Origin: Centrapalus pauciflorus
Lineage: Eukaryota > Streptophyta > Magnoliopsida > Asterales > Asteraceae
Direction: 5' to 3'
Assembly: GCA_020465985.1 (NCBI GenBank)
Contig: JAANYP010004797.1
Coordinates: 1-64,000 of the forward strand
DNA length: 64,000 nt
Each line of letters begins with the position of its first letter. Positions within the stretch are counted from its first letter, which is position 1. Below the pieces are notes generated by a model. That model was not told the DNA's origin and did no database searches. It was given only the letters and a program-made list of their open reading frames with translations. Shown piece by piece: positions 1 to 9,672 of the stretch. A program made the position numbers and the translations under genes.

Positions 1-489
1 AAGATAACACTTCTTGTTGCGTCGTTTTTCAAACATAAAGCTTAGAACACATTCCATTACATTTGTGTGTCTCATCTGTGTATCACCTGGTTGAGCATTG
101 CCAATTTAATCAATTGGAAACTAAAAATCCAGACAAAATCAAGAAATTAGAGTAAAAGATGATGAAATCAAAATATAACCACCTACAATCTGGAAGCCAT
201 TAGCGAACTACAAAAATGTATTTAAAACTACAACAACCAAACAACTATAAAATTAGAACTGCAACCTCAACAAATCTCAAACGTGTTAAATGATCAAATG
301 TCAAAGCAATCAAATGATTAAATGATAGATTCATCAACCATTTAACCCAAAAGGTTTTAAAAGCCTTGGTTTGATATGAAACCCACCCGTACTCCAGGAG
401 CGAAATGTTGAAGCTCTGGAAATGAAAACATAATTTAGTAAGAAATATGTGAAGTTGTTATATATATATATAAGTTTAACAATTACCAC
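1..489. other. AT-rich flank, no feature seen
   Basis: No coding segment, repeat or RNA gene can be supported here. A short (TA)n run lies at about 459-472. The broken homoserine kinase copy begins just to the right, with its 3' end facing this stretch. Confidence 0.5.
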
Positions 490-1300
490 GATTGCCATAA
501 AATCAAAAGAGAATATCATATTTGCTGGTTATTTCATCGACAACTGTGAGAGATGCAGAGCCACCGATGAAACAAACCAAAGACATGGAGTGAGAGAGCG
601 CCTGCTTCACTTCTATTCCATACATGATGTGACATCGTTATCTCTTTGGGCAATTCCGCCATTGTCTTCTTTGTAGGCGCTTCTAATTCTGAACTCACTA
701 ATACAAAGCGTAGATTTTTTTCAACGGAATCAACTCCAAGAATCTTAGCTTCGGACAAGCACGAAACCACCCATGATAGCCGGCGCAAGATTATCTGATT
801 GGTACCCAGATTCCTTGGCTTCTGATTCCAGCCCTGCCACAACTAAGTCCTATGCAGGTAGCTTCCTATAAAAAATTACATTAACGGCAACTGCGGCGGC
901 AGCACTCGAACTGAAGCTGCTGCGACGGGAAATCCCTTTTCTAGGGATATAGAGACACCGACGGTTGAGCATCTTCATGAGACCTTGCCGGCGTGGACTT
1001 GGGGATCGATTTTGACGGAGACATGATCTCCAATTCCATCTACTGCACAATCGAGAAAGTCGAACCCAGGGACAAGATTGGATACAATGGCAGGGGCAAA
1101 GGGCTTAACAGTAGTGTAATCAGGTTCAGTTCAAGTTCAAGATTTGAGTTAAGAGAGAGACGGTTCAGGAAGAGTGATTTGTTGAGGATGAAGAAGCGTG
1201 GGGAAGAGGGAGAGAGATGTTGTCTTTTCAATTCCCCAGTTCCAAGTTCCCAAGATAATGCGCTTAAAATTTCAAAGGTAAATTCTTCATACACCATACT
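490..1300 (-). pseudogene. HSK: Homoserine kinase pseudogene (GHMP kinase)
   Basis: This is the decayed remains of a plastid homoserine kinase, the enzyme that phosphorylates homoserine on the way to threonine and methionine. Reading the minus strand in shifting frames gives family-specific pieces in the right order: FAPAIVSNLVPGFDFLDCAV and DGIGDHVSVKIDPQVHAGKV at about 1110-980; MKML followed by SSAAAAVAVN at about 980-860; AGLESEAKESGYQSDNLAPA and IMGGFVLVRS at about 840-745; then APTKK, MSHHVWN and AGAL at about 670-600; and a possible C-terminal piece (GGSASLTVVDEITSK) at about 575-505. Upstream, 1300-1125 could be the transit peptide, rich in Ser, Leu and Asn. It is dead: at least three frame changes, in-frame stops, one deletion between HAGKVS and MKML, and another after AGAL. 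The Gly-rich ATP loop has lost its glycines. No introns are seen. Identification is from memory of the family. Confidence 0.8.
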
Positions 1301-1450
1301 CTATTTTCTCATACACCACACCCTATAATTTTGACCAATAATCTAACTAAATTAGAGTTTATGATTGGTTGTATGTTCCTCTTTTTCATTGAATAAATAA
1401 TTTAGTAGCCATGATTATGCAATGATTATATATAAAGGTGGTGTATGAAG
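1285..1450. mobile_element. MITE-like inverted-repeat element
   Basis: The 12-base end CTTCATACACCA at 1285-1296 is matched by its exact complement TGGTGTATGAAG at 1439-1450, leaving a 166-bp AT-rich non-coding body. A third near-copy of the end, CTCATACACCACA, lies at 1309-1321. Size and structure fit a miniature inverted-repeat DNA transposon. It sits just upstream of the homoserine kinase pseudogene, in its former 5' region. No clear target duplication is visible, so the superfamily is unknown. Confidence 0.4.
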
Positions 1451-1615
1451 TATAACCCAATTTCAAATTATCAGTAAGTTATTTCTTGCAACAAAACCTC
1501 GTACATCATGCTTTAATATCTATACCTCTTAAAATTAAGACATCTTGCTTTAATAACTTGTACTTTGTGTAAAAATAGTTGTCTCTAAGACCAAGAACTA
1601 TATGCATTATAAAGG

Positions 1616-1637
1616 AGTATATATATATATATATATG
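1616..1637. repeat. (AT)n microsatellite
   Basis: A run of about ten AT units directly abuts the dispersed repeat that starts at 1638. Confidence 0.8.
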
Positions 1638-1903
1638 CCTAATCACACATATTGGGAATCATGGGAGTCAGCATGATATCTTGAAGGATATAGCAGTTAA
1701 GCTCATGGGTATTCCAGAAGATGGATGAGAGTTGAATGAAATATATTGGGAATTTTGAGAGACTGTATGAGAGAACTTCAATAGAAAGTCTGATATTAGA
1801 TTTTAAAATAAATCAGACTCTCATGAAAGAATTAGCTTGTATGGAGAAACTTGATGTATGAGAGAATCAGAATATGTGGGAGAAATCAGAATATTTGAGA
1901 GAA
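1638..1903 (-). repeat. Dispersed repeat shared with NA1 interior
   Basis: This 266-bp stretch aligns along its whole length with 31964-32227, the interior of the small LTR element NA1. Shared blocks include CCTAATCACACATATTG, GTCAGCATGATATCTTGAA and GAGAGAACTTCAATAGAAAG. Neither copy has an open frame. Here no LTRs flank it, so it is probably a fragment of an NA1-family element. Strand is given by analogy with NA1. Confidence 0.7.
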
Positions 1904-2205
1904 TCTCAGGAAGAATGAGATCAATATCATCACGAAGATTAGATCAATTAATCTTGGTGGAAATTTTTTCAATCAGAAATTCAGATTATTCTAACAAAAC
2001 CTTTTAAAGTGTGCATTAGAGTATTCAGAATGCTTACACACTTTTCGTTAAGATGTCATCTTCAAAGCGCATCTGAAACTCCCCCTGCAAATAAGAACAG
2101 TATCAGTGAAACATAAAATGTTATGAGTGAATTTAAAGAATGAAACTTAAACTCAAACTAATAAGCATAAAAAGTAGAGAAAATTCCAGATAACTCGCAG
2201 AACCA

Positions 2206-2423
2206 CGGGTTCTAAACTAGGTGTTTAGAAACCATCTAAACATGAAAGAACGGGTTCTGATCTGTCTTGATGCAGAAGTCATTGGTTTGAGGCACGGATT
2301 CTACTCGGAAGTAAGTAGAAGCCATTTCACAAAAGATCGGGTCCTGAACTGAGTGATCAGAAGCCTTTACATTGAAGTCCGGGTTCCAGTCTGAAGTGAT
2401 CTGAAAACCATTTACCTGCAAAA
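2206..2423. repeat. Five-unit 43-bp degenerate tandem repeat
   Basis: Units begin with CGGGTTCT-like words at 2206, 2251, 2295, 2338 and 2380, giving a period of 45, 44, 43 and 42 bp. Each unit also holds a GAAGTGATCTGAAAACCAT-like second half. The array lies immediately downstream (minus sense) of a copia gag linker, where the protease would be expected. Confidence 0.6.
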
Positions 2424-3756
2424 AAATTAAACCACTTTTGGTACCCATCGAAAGATGGGTCCTTTCTTGTTAGATTTAGGATTTCCATCGTCATGTAACA
2501 ACACAACAGTAGGAATCCATTTATCATTCGACACAGGTTTAGATGCAGAACCTTTTTGCACCCATTTGTATATGGGTCCAGCTGATTTTGAAACAACCTT
2601 AGGCAATGGAACAACCCTTGGCTAGGGTGACTTTGGAAATGCCTTAGGCTTGACCTTCGGCGATGGTTTTTCCAATTTGTCAGGCGGTGATGAGGCATGC
2701 ACTTTTGTTTTCTTAGATTGGTGGCGTTTCCATTTTTCAGGATAAGGTACAAACTTAGTCATTTCAGGAACAGCACGCCAAAAGCTTTTTGAACATAATT
2801 GAAACAGATTGCAACATCCTTTCCAGGCACACTCACCGTTACAATTGACAGAAGAAACTTCAACCATGGCTTTACCTTTTTCAGATGATGTGAGATGGAC
2901 TTTTGTAGGATGAGAAACCTTTAAATCTTTTAAATAAGAATTTAACCTTTCTGAAATTGTGTTAAGCTTTTCTTTGTAGATGGTTAATTCTACATTTTGT
3001 TCAAAACTTTGATTTGCCAATTTTTCCTCACTCTTGAGAAGAGCTTCCTGATAATCAAGAGCTTTCTTCCGAGTTGTCTTTAAATCATTTTCTAAAACTT
3101 TGATTTTATGTTGAAAAACTTTTGTAGGAATGTAAAGATGAGGGATTGGTTTGTAGGTTCTGCGTTCATTTCAGCCTCTGAATAGCTTGACAAGAAGTCC
3201 TCCTCTAGAGTAGGTACTCTATAGGGATAACTCTCGTTTAGCTCATCATATTTGAAAGACATTTCTTTTTCTTTGTTTTCATTTCGTTTCTCATCCTCTT
3301 GGGTTAAAATTTCTTCCGATATTGATAAACGAAAGATTTCAACCCAGCATCCATATATCTCATGTCATAAAAAATAGGTAAAACTTGTTAAACCTTTTCC
3401 AAGTACTTAGGATTTTTAAAACCAATTCCTTGTTTGGAATGATAAAACCTAGTCTCTTTGGGTTGGTTTAAATGAATAGTTTGTTCAGTTTGACCCCGTT
3501 TTAGAAATTCATCATCTAGGGTCTTTATGCGAGAGTACAAACTTATTCTTTCTTCTTCTATCATTTTGTATTTTTCCAAACTGTCTATGTTTTCCATGCT
3601 TACAGACTCTAAGCGTTTTGAAAGAACATATATTTCTGATTTTAAAGAGTTCTTTTCATCAATGATTTTATCCATACAAGATTCAAGGTATTTATTCCTA
3701 TCCTCAACATCTACCTTTTCAATTAACATCTTTTTTATCACCTCATGGTTGTTTAG
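2424..3756 (-). pseudogene. gag: Cop5: copia gag C-terminal linker fragment
   Basis: The minus strand encodes a Lys/Glu/Ser-rich coiled-coil stretch (about 3750-3390), then a linker with CNGECAWKGCC and the paired words PIYKWVQK and PIFRWVPK. The phrases RGQTEQTIHLNQPKE and SKQGIGFKNPK match RGQTDQTIHLYQPKD and SKTGIGCENPK in the Cop7 gag at 63430-63540, so this is the same copia family in opposite orientation. The frame is broken between 3388 and 3020, with further stops near 2430 and 2630. The N-terminal side is cut sharply at 3756 by the Cop1 LTR and does not reappear on the other side of Cop1. Gag-linker identity is firm; the exact limits are not. Confidence 0.7.
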
Positions 3757-4423
3757 TGTAAGGTCTACCACTATACGAGATCTATCTAGACGCGGAGCCG
3801 TCAACGAGTGCGGAATCCTCGTTAACGGGAAGACGGACAACTCTCAACCACGAAACACGGAGACTATTAGACGCTGAACGAACGACACACGAACGATCCT
3901 ACGAGCTAATTCTCTCCGAAACGGACCTAAAGCTGATGATAAACTCGAGATCGCCTTAAGCTTAATTCCTCACGAATTCTGCTAAAAGTCAACTAATGAC
4001 TCGAGTCTATCCCTAATTATAGACCCTGATTCGAGTCTGATGTGGGCCAAACTCGAATCTGGCCCAAGGCCCATTCGAGTCTGTCCACAATGACATTCTC
4101 GAATCTGGGCATATTCGAATCTAAGGACACATTCGAATCTATCACAGATTCGAATGTCTTCCCTTATGTAATTCGAATCTAGCCAAAACACTTAAACACT
4201 TAAGTGATGAAACTTATGTTTTACTTATGCTTGAGTTAATCTTTGACCTTTATGTTTGAACTTCTTGTAATATGTTACATCAAGTTCAAACACACAATCA
4301 ATAACAGACAAACACATATAAACATATATATCAAAACACTTGTTAATTCTCAATACTCAGAATATTACTTAAACCAAAATGCTGATCGATTAGACTGCTA
4401 TCGTCACACAGGGTGTACCAACA
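3757..4423 (-). repeat. Cop1 3' LTR
   Basis: This 667-bp LTR pairs with 16569-17239. On the plus strand it starts TGTAAGGTCTACCAC and ends GGGTGTACCAACA. The copies differ at roughly one base in twelve by eye, with several short replaced patches. About ten ATTCGAATCT or GACTCGAGTCT words lie at 3970-4185. Confidence 0.92.
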
Positions 4424-4443
4424 GACTCCCCCTTGACGATAGC
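4397..4443 (-). other. Polypurine tract bracketed by 10-bp inverted repeat
   Basis: In the sense of Cop1 the polypurine tract is AAGGGGGAGTC, directly before the LTR start TGTTGG. The arm GCTATCGTCA at 4397-4406, inside the LTR, is the exact reverse complement of TGACGATAGC at 4434-4443, outside the LTR. The 27-bp loop holds the polypurine tract and the first bases of U3. The polypurine tract primes plus-strand DNA synthesis in LTR elements; the inverted repeat is an observation with no known role. Confidence 0.75.
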
Positions 4444-4464
4444 TTCTAATTATTTACATCAAAT

Positions 4465-7463
4465 TTAAGTACTAGAGCTATATATACTACTTCCTGCATA
4501 TAATCCAGCATCTATACAAACTTTAACTACCTTTTGGAACTTCCTGGCTTCAAATCTCCATGGTTCAGTAAAGAAGATAGGCTGATCATGAAGCTTTTTC
4601 AGGTCGTCCTTTAATAGGTTTATCAAATGCAGTGGATCATATACCTTCAAAATGACCTGCTCGTCTTGATCCTCCATGATGGCTTCAGTAGTGTCAATCT
4701 CGAGGTACCACCATTTCATGTTGCTCAAAACGTTCTGTGGCATCGATTTCATTGGTACTTTCTTTAGACACCTCACAGGTTTGTATACCATCCTGGCCCA
4801 TGGCCTACCTGTATGAGGATCTGTTCTCGACTGATCCTCGACCCTCTTTCCGGTCCTTGGCTTGAGTCGCTCGAACTTTCCTGATCTTCCTTCTTTCCTT
4901 ATAATTCTTGCCACGACTTCAGCGTACGGGTCTTCGCCTATATTAATCAGTTCCTTCCAAGCTAGCTCCTTAACCTCAATCTTGGGCAGAGAGTTGAACG
5001 CTCTCAGTGTTCGCCTCAAGTATTGAAGGTCATCTCTTCTTTTCAAGATAAATAGCTGCAGTTCTTTGTCAAAGAACCAGCTTATAATCCCTCCAGCAAA
5101 ATTTCCAGCACTTGGATTTCTCATTTTCCTCTTCATCTTCAGCTGATCTTTCTTTTCTTCCTTTTTGAACCAAAGATTTATCAAATCAGCTCTAGATGGC
5201 TCTTTCTCAGCCTCTTCAAGTTCTTTGTCCTCAACTGAGGCTACCTTGATGTAGTCAATGTCAATCACATTGTGATTTTGGCCCTCATATAGCTCCGTAA
5301 CCGGTTGTGAATTTACTATTACCTCATTTACATGATCATCTTCATCATCTAATATTTCATCGTTTGATTTCCAGTCCACAACCTCCTCTGGAATGAACTC
5401 TCCTTCCTCTAACTCTTCTTCTTCATCATCAAAATCCATAAGCTCTTCCTCAATGTCTTTCAGTGCATCAGTCATGTCACTGTCCAAAACCCTTGAGGAA
5501 CCTGCTTCTCCCATTTCTCCTTCACCTTGACTAGGCTCCCCCTGAACTTGTGTAGCTTGAGCTGCAGGAAAATCCACAGGCTCATTCTCATTATGTGCAC
5601 CGGGATCATTGCCTTCGTCATCATCCTCTCTACGCTGCACCTCCTGACCCCTACAACTTGTCTCCCCCTGAGCTTGTAGATTTTTCATGAGCTGCTCAAG
5701 GAGGGACCTCATTGATCGGATCTCTGAAGACTGATCTGCAATAAAGGATTTTAATTCTGTGTTTTCGACCCTTACATTCTCCACAATCTTCCTTAATTCG
5801 GCATTGTCCTTATCAAGATTTGCGTTATGCGCCTGGAGCTCGCCGACAGCCTTTGTTAGGGTTAAGATCTGAACATGCTGGAAGTCAACACGTCCCTTGA
5901 GTTGCACAAACATCTGATTTTCAGCATAGGCGGTTGAGGTAGATGGAATGGACTGAATGGGAGACGGAATGAATGATGGTGGAATATATGGCTCATGATG
6001 TTGAAATGGTGGTGATGGTGGAGCGGTGGCTTGAGGTTGGGATTGGGGAACTTCTGGCTGACTTGTGGATGCCGAAGAAGACCCTTGCATGAACCGATGA
6101 CGTTTGGCTCGTTGCCTCGTCACTAGGGGAGCAACTTCCTCTTCTTCAAAGTCTGAATCTTCAGATTCCCTTTCCTCTCTCCTCCTCGATCCTGCTTCAT
6201 TCACAATCAACCTAGATCCGTAGGTTCCGATTTGAATACTGGGATCTGCAGCCACTGATTCAGAAGCTTCAACTTCCAGCTCCTCCATCTCTTCTGACTC
6301 TGACTCAGATGATGTTAAACCTTTATCAGCCCTTTCTGGCTCATACTCTTCCACATCTCTTAATACATCTTCTCCTTCAGGGGGACTGAGCAGTTCACCA
6401 ACTAAAGCTGCGGCCACGTCTTCGTTTGCATGGGGTCCTGATGCCCATATTTCTTCTAGTGTTTGCGCGATTTGCTCAGATTCAGGAACTGCACTTGAAG
6501 GCCCTGCTTCCTGTGCTTGGGGCTGCTCACTTGTAGAAGGCCTTGATGCCTGGATTTGATTCGCTGCTGGTCTCTGACGGCGTCTTGGAGCACGCTGCTG
6601 CTGTTGTTGTTGACGTTGTTGTTGTTGTTGTTGTTGTTGCGGTTGAAACTCAACGACCCCTGCCCAGTTGGCATCTTCCGGGGCTGAAAGTTCCTATCCA
6701 AAATAGCTCCAAACAATGGACGAGCAACAGGAACAGCCAATTTTCCTCGGTGTGAGGAACAATCAGCGAAAGTCCGTTTGTCCATAATATTAACACTCAG
6801 AAAGTCATCTGACGGCGGCAGGTTTGGCAAGAAGTGCCCTATCATCATCATAATGAACCTTGGGTACAACAAAAATCTTTCCCTTTCAGGAGCCGTAATC
6901 TGATGAACGAACTCCGAGAAGAACATCTGTGAAAAGCTGAATTTCCGATTGTATACCAATGCAATAACCCCAGATTGGATCTTTGACACTATATAATCAA
7001 ATCCAGCTTTCTTCGGCGCAAAACAGACCATGAATACATGCACCAAGAATCTCCATTGCCCAATCAGGCCACTCTTCATGTACGACAACTTTGCAACATC
7101 TAAACTGTATCCCATCCTCAGAAAAGCAGTCTGCCTAATACTTAACGGAAAGTCAATAGGCCCATCCTCTTGTTCCTTAGATCCCAACTGCAGAACCTGA
7201 CGCAACATGTCTGCAGAAAAGACTAACGGCTGTCCAGCGATTCTAGTTCTTAGAACTGTCGGGGTGACAGTGCAATCAACTTGCAAATGCTCGTAAAACT
7301 GCCGTACATATGGAAGAACTATATGGATGTTATGGTACAGAGCAAATCCAATCCTAGATTCAGCTAGGAAATCCAATATTTGGCGATAACCCTATGCCTC
7401 AGGGATATTATTGTCGGGATTAAAGACCATATTATGCTTCGGCACAAATATCCTGTCTGCCAT
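4465..7463 (-). pseudogene. Cop1 ORFX: extra ORF after pol
   Basis: This frame of about 1000 codons lies between pol and the 3' LTR in the sense of the element. Cop3 and Cop2 carry the same protein, so it is a real third gene of the family. Order: MADR start at 7463; a globular N-terminal domain of about 220 residues (YVRQFYEHL, MKSGLIGQWRFL, FLLYPRFIMMM); a Gln/Pro-rich linker encoded partly by a trinucleotide run at 6602-6640; a coiled coil (LTLTKAVGELQ onward, about 5900-5690); an acidic tract (DFDDEEEELEEGEF); and a C-terminal domain (SWFFDKELQLFILKRRDDLQ, KPVRCLKKVPMKS, VILKVYDPLHLINLL). No membrane segment is obvious, so an envelope role is not supported. Lesions: TAG at 7392-7394 (codon 24) and a one-base frame change in a C-run near 6680; otherwise open. 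It resembles hypothetical proteins I recall from Asteraceae genomes. Function unknown. Confidence 0.85.
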
Positions 7464-8908
7464 GTCTGCACAATAAACAAAACCATTAGATTCATTGAAA
7501 ATCAATAAACTTGTTTAAATTTATATCTGTTTTATTTTGAACTTGTTTAAGTACAAAATCCAACACAATTAAATTTTCTACAAGTTTAATAATACTGAAA
7601 TTTAAATAGTGCAAATAACAAATAGATTCGAAAGTAATAAATTCGAATTGTCCATATTCGAGTGTAATGGACAGATTCGAAGGTCATGGTCATCTCGAAT
7701 CTAATGACAGATTCGAGAAACCCATGAACAGATTCGAAAGCTATGAACAGATTCGAATAGCCGATGACCATTATTTCAAGCAAAACCCAAGATTTTAACC
7801 ATTTTGAACTTAGCAAATCACATACATTAGTTCAACTAGGTTCTAATCATTGATTTATTCCTTTAATTTGACTATTTATTGGTTCAACCGTTGAAATTTT
7901 GAAAAACACAACTTAGACCCCTAAATCTTCAAAAATTCGTTGATTTTGGCTTAAAAGATGTATAAAACTACTCAAATCTTGTACAATCCGGTTGATTATA
8001 CCTAGAAGTATCTGTAGAATCGAAACACCAAGTAAGAGACTCGACAAAATGTCGTTTAGGAGAGTTACGATAGATTCGAGATTAGATTCGAAATCGCCTT
8101 TAGACTCGAGTGTATAGATTCGAAAACAGTAAGTCTTAAATGACTTCACTGTTGACCTATATATACCACCAACCTTCGATTCTAAGCATAGACTCGAATC
8201 TACTGACAGATTCGAAGTCTTACCTCTTCGAGTATGTCTTAGATTCGAAACCACCAACACTTAAAAAAATTTCGAAAATTTTGAAATAACTTCAACTTTT
8301 CCAACCTTTTTCTACGGTATCGTGTAACCAGATAAACTATGCCAACTCTTTTACCCTAAGCAACAGATATTTCACGCAATGTTTATTTTATCCAACTTTG
8401 AATGCACCCTCAGTAATTTTTGACCTTTTACCTAAATAAAAATTTAAACTAAAATAAAAATAAAAATAAAATAAAATAAAATAAACTAAGGTAAAATAAA
8501 TTAGAATAAAGTAGAAATAAAATTTTGACAAAAAATTTAATCTAGACTTAAGCTATACTTAAAAAAATTTACAAGCTAAGCTAAATACTAAACAAAATAT
8601 TTTTGATGAGTATAGTCTAAGAAAGGTTCAATCAGATAGCGATGTCTGATACTTACTTTCAGTACTTAAGCTTTCACACTTAGGAATTTTTAATTCCTTT
8701 GATTATTTGTCGTGACATACCAATTTAGCTGATTGTTGGTATTTTTCCCCGTTAAACAGTCTACATTTCGGAATATCCCTTCGCATTTTTATTTATCAGG
8801 AAGTTATCTTACGTGACTCAGACATAGACATACTTTTATGATCAAGGCACACAGACAAAGATTCTAACTTGTTGGTATTTGCAAACTTTCTTTAAAAGAC
8901 AAACATCG

Positions 8909-8942
8909 GACACAGGTCTGTATTTTTATACAACAAAGTGTC
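8909..8942 (-). other. Spacer hairpin A1
   Basis: In the sense of Cop1 this 34-mer folds as outer arms GACAC/GTGTC, a 5x5 internal loop TTTGT/GACCT, inner arms TGTAT/ATACA and loop AAAA. Both stems are perfect. It is the positional counterpart of Cop2 hairpin B4, which has the same stems but loop GTAA. Confidence 0.6.
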
Positions 8943-8984
8943 TTAGTTCGACTTAAGGTTTATTTTTAAAGTTAGCAGATAGCG

Positions 8985-9018
8985 GTGACAGGTCTGTACT
9001 TACGTACAACAAAGCGAC
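8985..9018 (-). other. Spacer hairpin A2, GNRA loop
   Basis: Inner arms TGTAC/GTACA close a GTAA tetraloop. The outer arms GTCGC/GTCAC pair except for a central C-C. All 34 bases are identical to Cop2 hairpin B2 at 49031-49064. Confidence 0.6.
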
Positions 9019-9046
9019 ATATCTGCTAACCCGAATCTAAACAGAG

Positions 9047-9080
9047 ACAACAGGTCTGTACTTACGTACAACAGAGTTGC
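9047..9080 (-). other. Spacer hairpin A3, GNRA loop
   Basis: Inner arms TGTAC/GTACA close a GTAA tetraloop. The outer arms are GCAAC/GTTGT, a different sequence from A1 that still pairs fully if one G-U is allowed. Confidence 0.6.
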
Positions 9081-9672
9081 ATGTTTTCGACTCTCGGTTT
9101 TATATGATATTTCTATTCTTTCCATTTTCAGATGTATTTGATGTTGCCATACATCCCCAGAAAGTTTGCATACCTCATTTAGACTCAAAGTTTGTATGTC
9201 TTGTACATAAAAATTAAGACCAATTGGTCATACATCTAAGTTAGTGACACGCTTAACTTTTTCTAGAATATTTTATTAGCCTTGAGATTCCCTATATGTA
9301 TTATGCCTACCAACACATCAAACTAAATAAAGTATAACACTTAGAATTTAATTGCATTATGTGTGAAAGCCTAAACACTTAGAGTTTGTAACGATTGTGC
9401 TAATTTTCGTCACTTTGAACCTATGTATCTAAGACTTAACTCTTTTTTCTGATATTCTCTTTTTTGTATTTTTGTGATTTTCTCTCTTTTGTCTTTTGTT
9501 TTTCATAAGAAAAAGCAGTAAAATAAGCTAACCTACTAACTTACTAAAAATAGAAACTTACTAAAATTAGAAACTTACTAAAAATAGAAACTTTCCTAGA
9601 TTAGCAGACTACTGTAAAGAAAGAAATACTACGACTCTAAAAGAAAATAAACTTACTACTACTAAGGCCAAA

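Larger units (their letters stand above)
7464..9672 (-). other. Cop1 pol-ORFX spacer with word repeats
   Basis: This is a 2.2-kb non-coding, AT-rich stretch inside the element. About 20 ATTCGAATCT/GACTCGAA-type words lie at 7620-8260. An A/T low-complexity run is at 8430-8530, three hairpins are at 8909-9080, and a 20-bp tandem repeat (TTACTAAAAATAGAAAC type, three units) is at 9537-9596. Blocks around the hairpins and near 9220 (ACCAATTGGTCATACATC) recur in the Cop2 spacer, so part of it is conserved across families. Confidence 0.8.

Noticed and set aside
449..1328. Plus-strand frames over 449-676 and 993-1328
   Set aside because: They are shadows of the minus-strand homoserine kinase pseudogene and have no recognisable product.
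4465..7463. ORFX as a retroviral-type envelope
   Set aside because: No signal peptide or membrane span is visible; the protein is acidic, coiled-coil and basic at the end.
8430..8530. A/T-rich run as an origin or matrix-attachment site
   Set aside because: It is simple low-complexity spacer sequence, with nothing specific to support a function.
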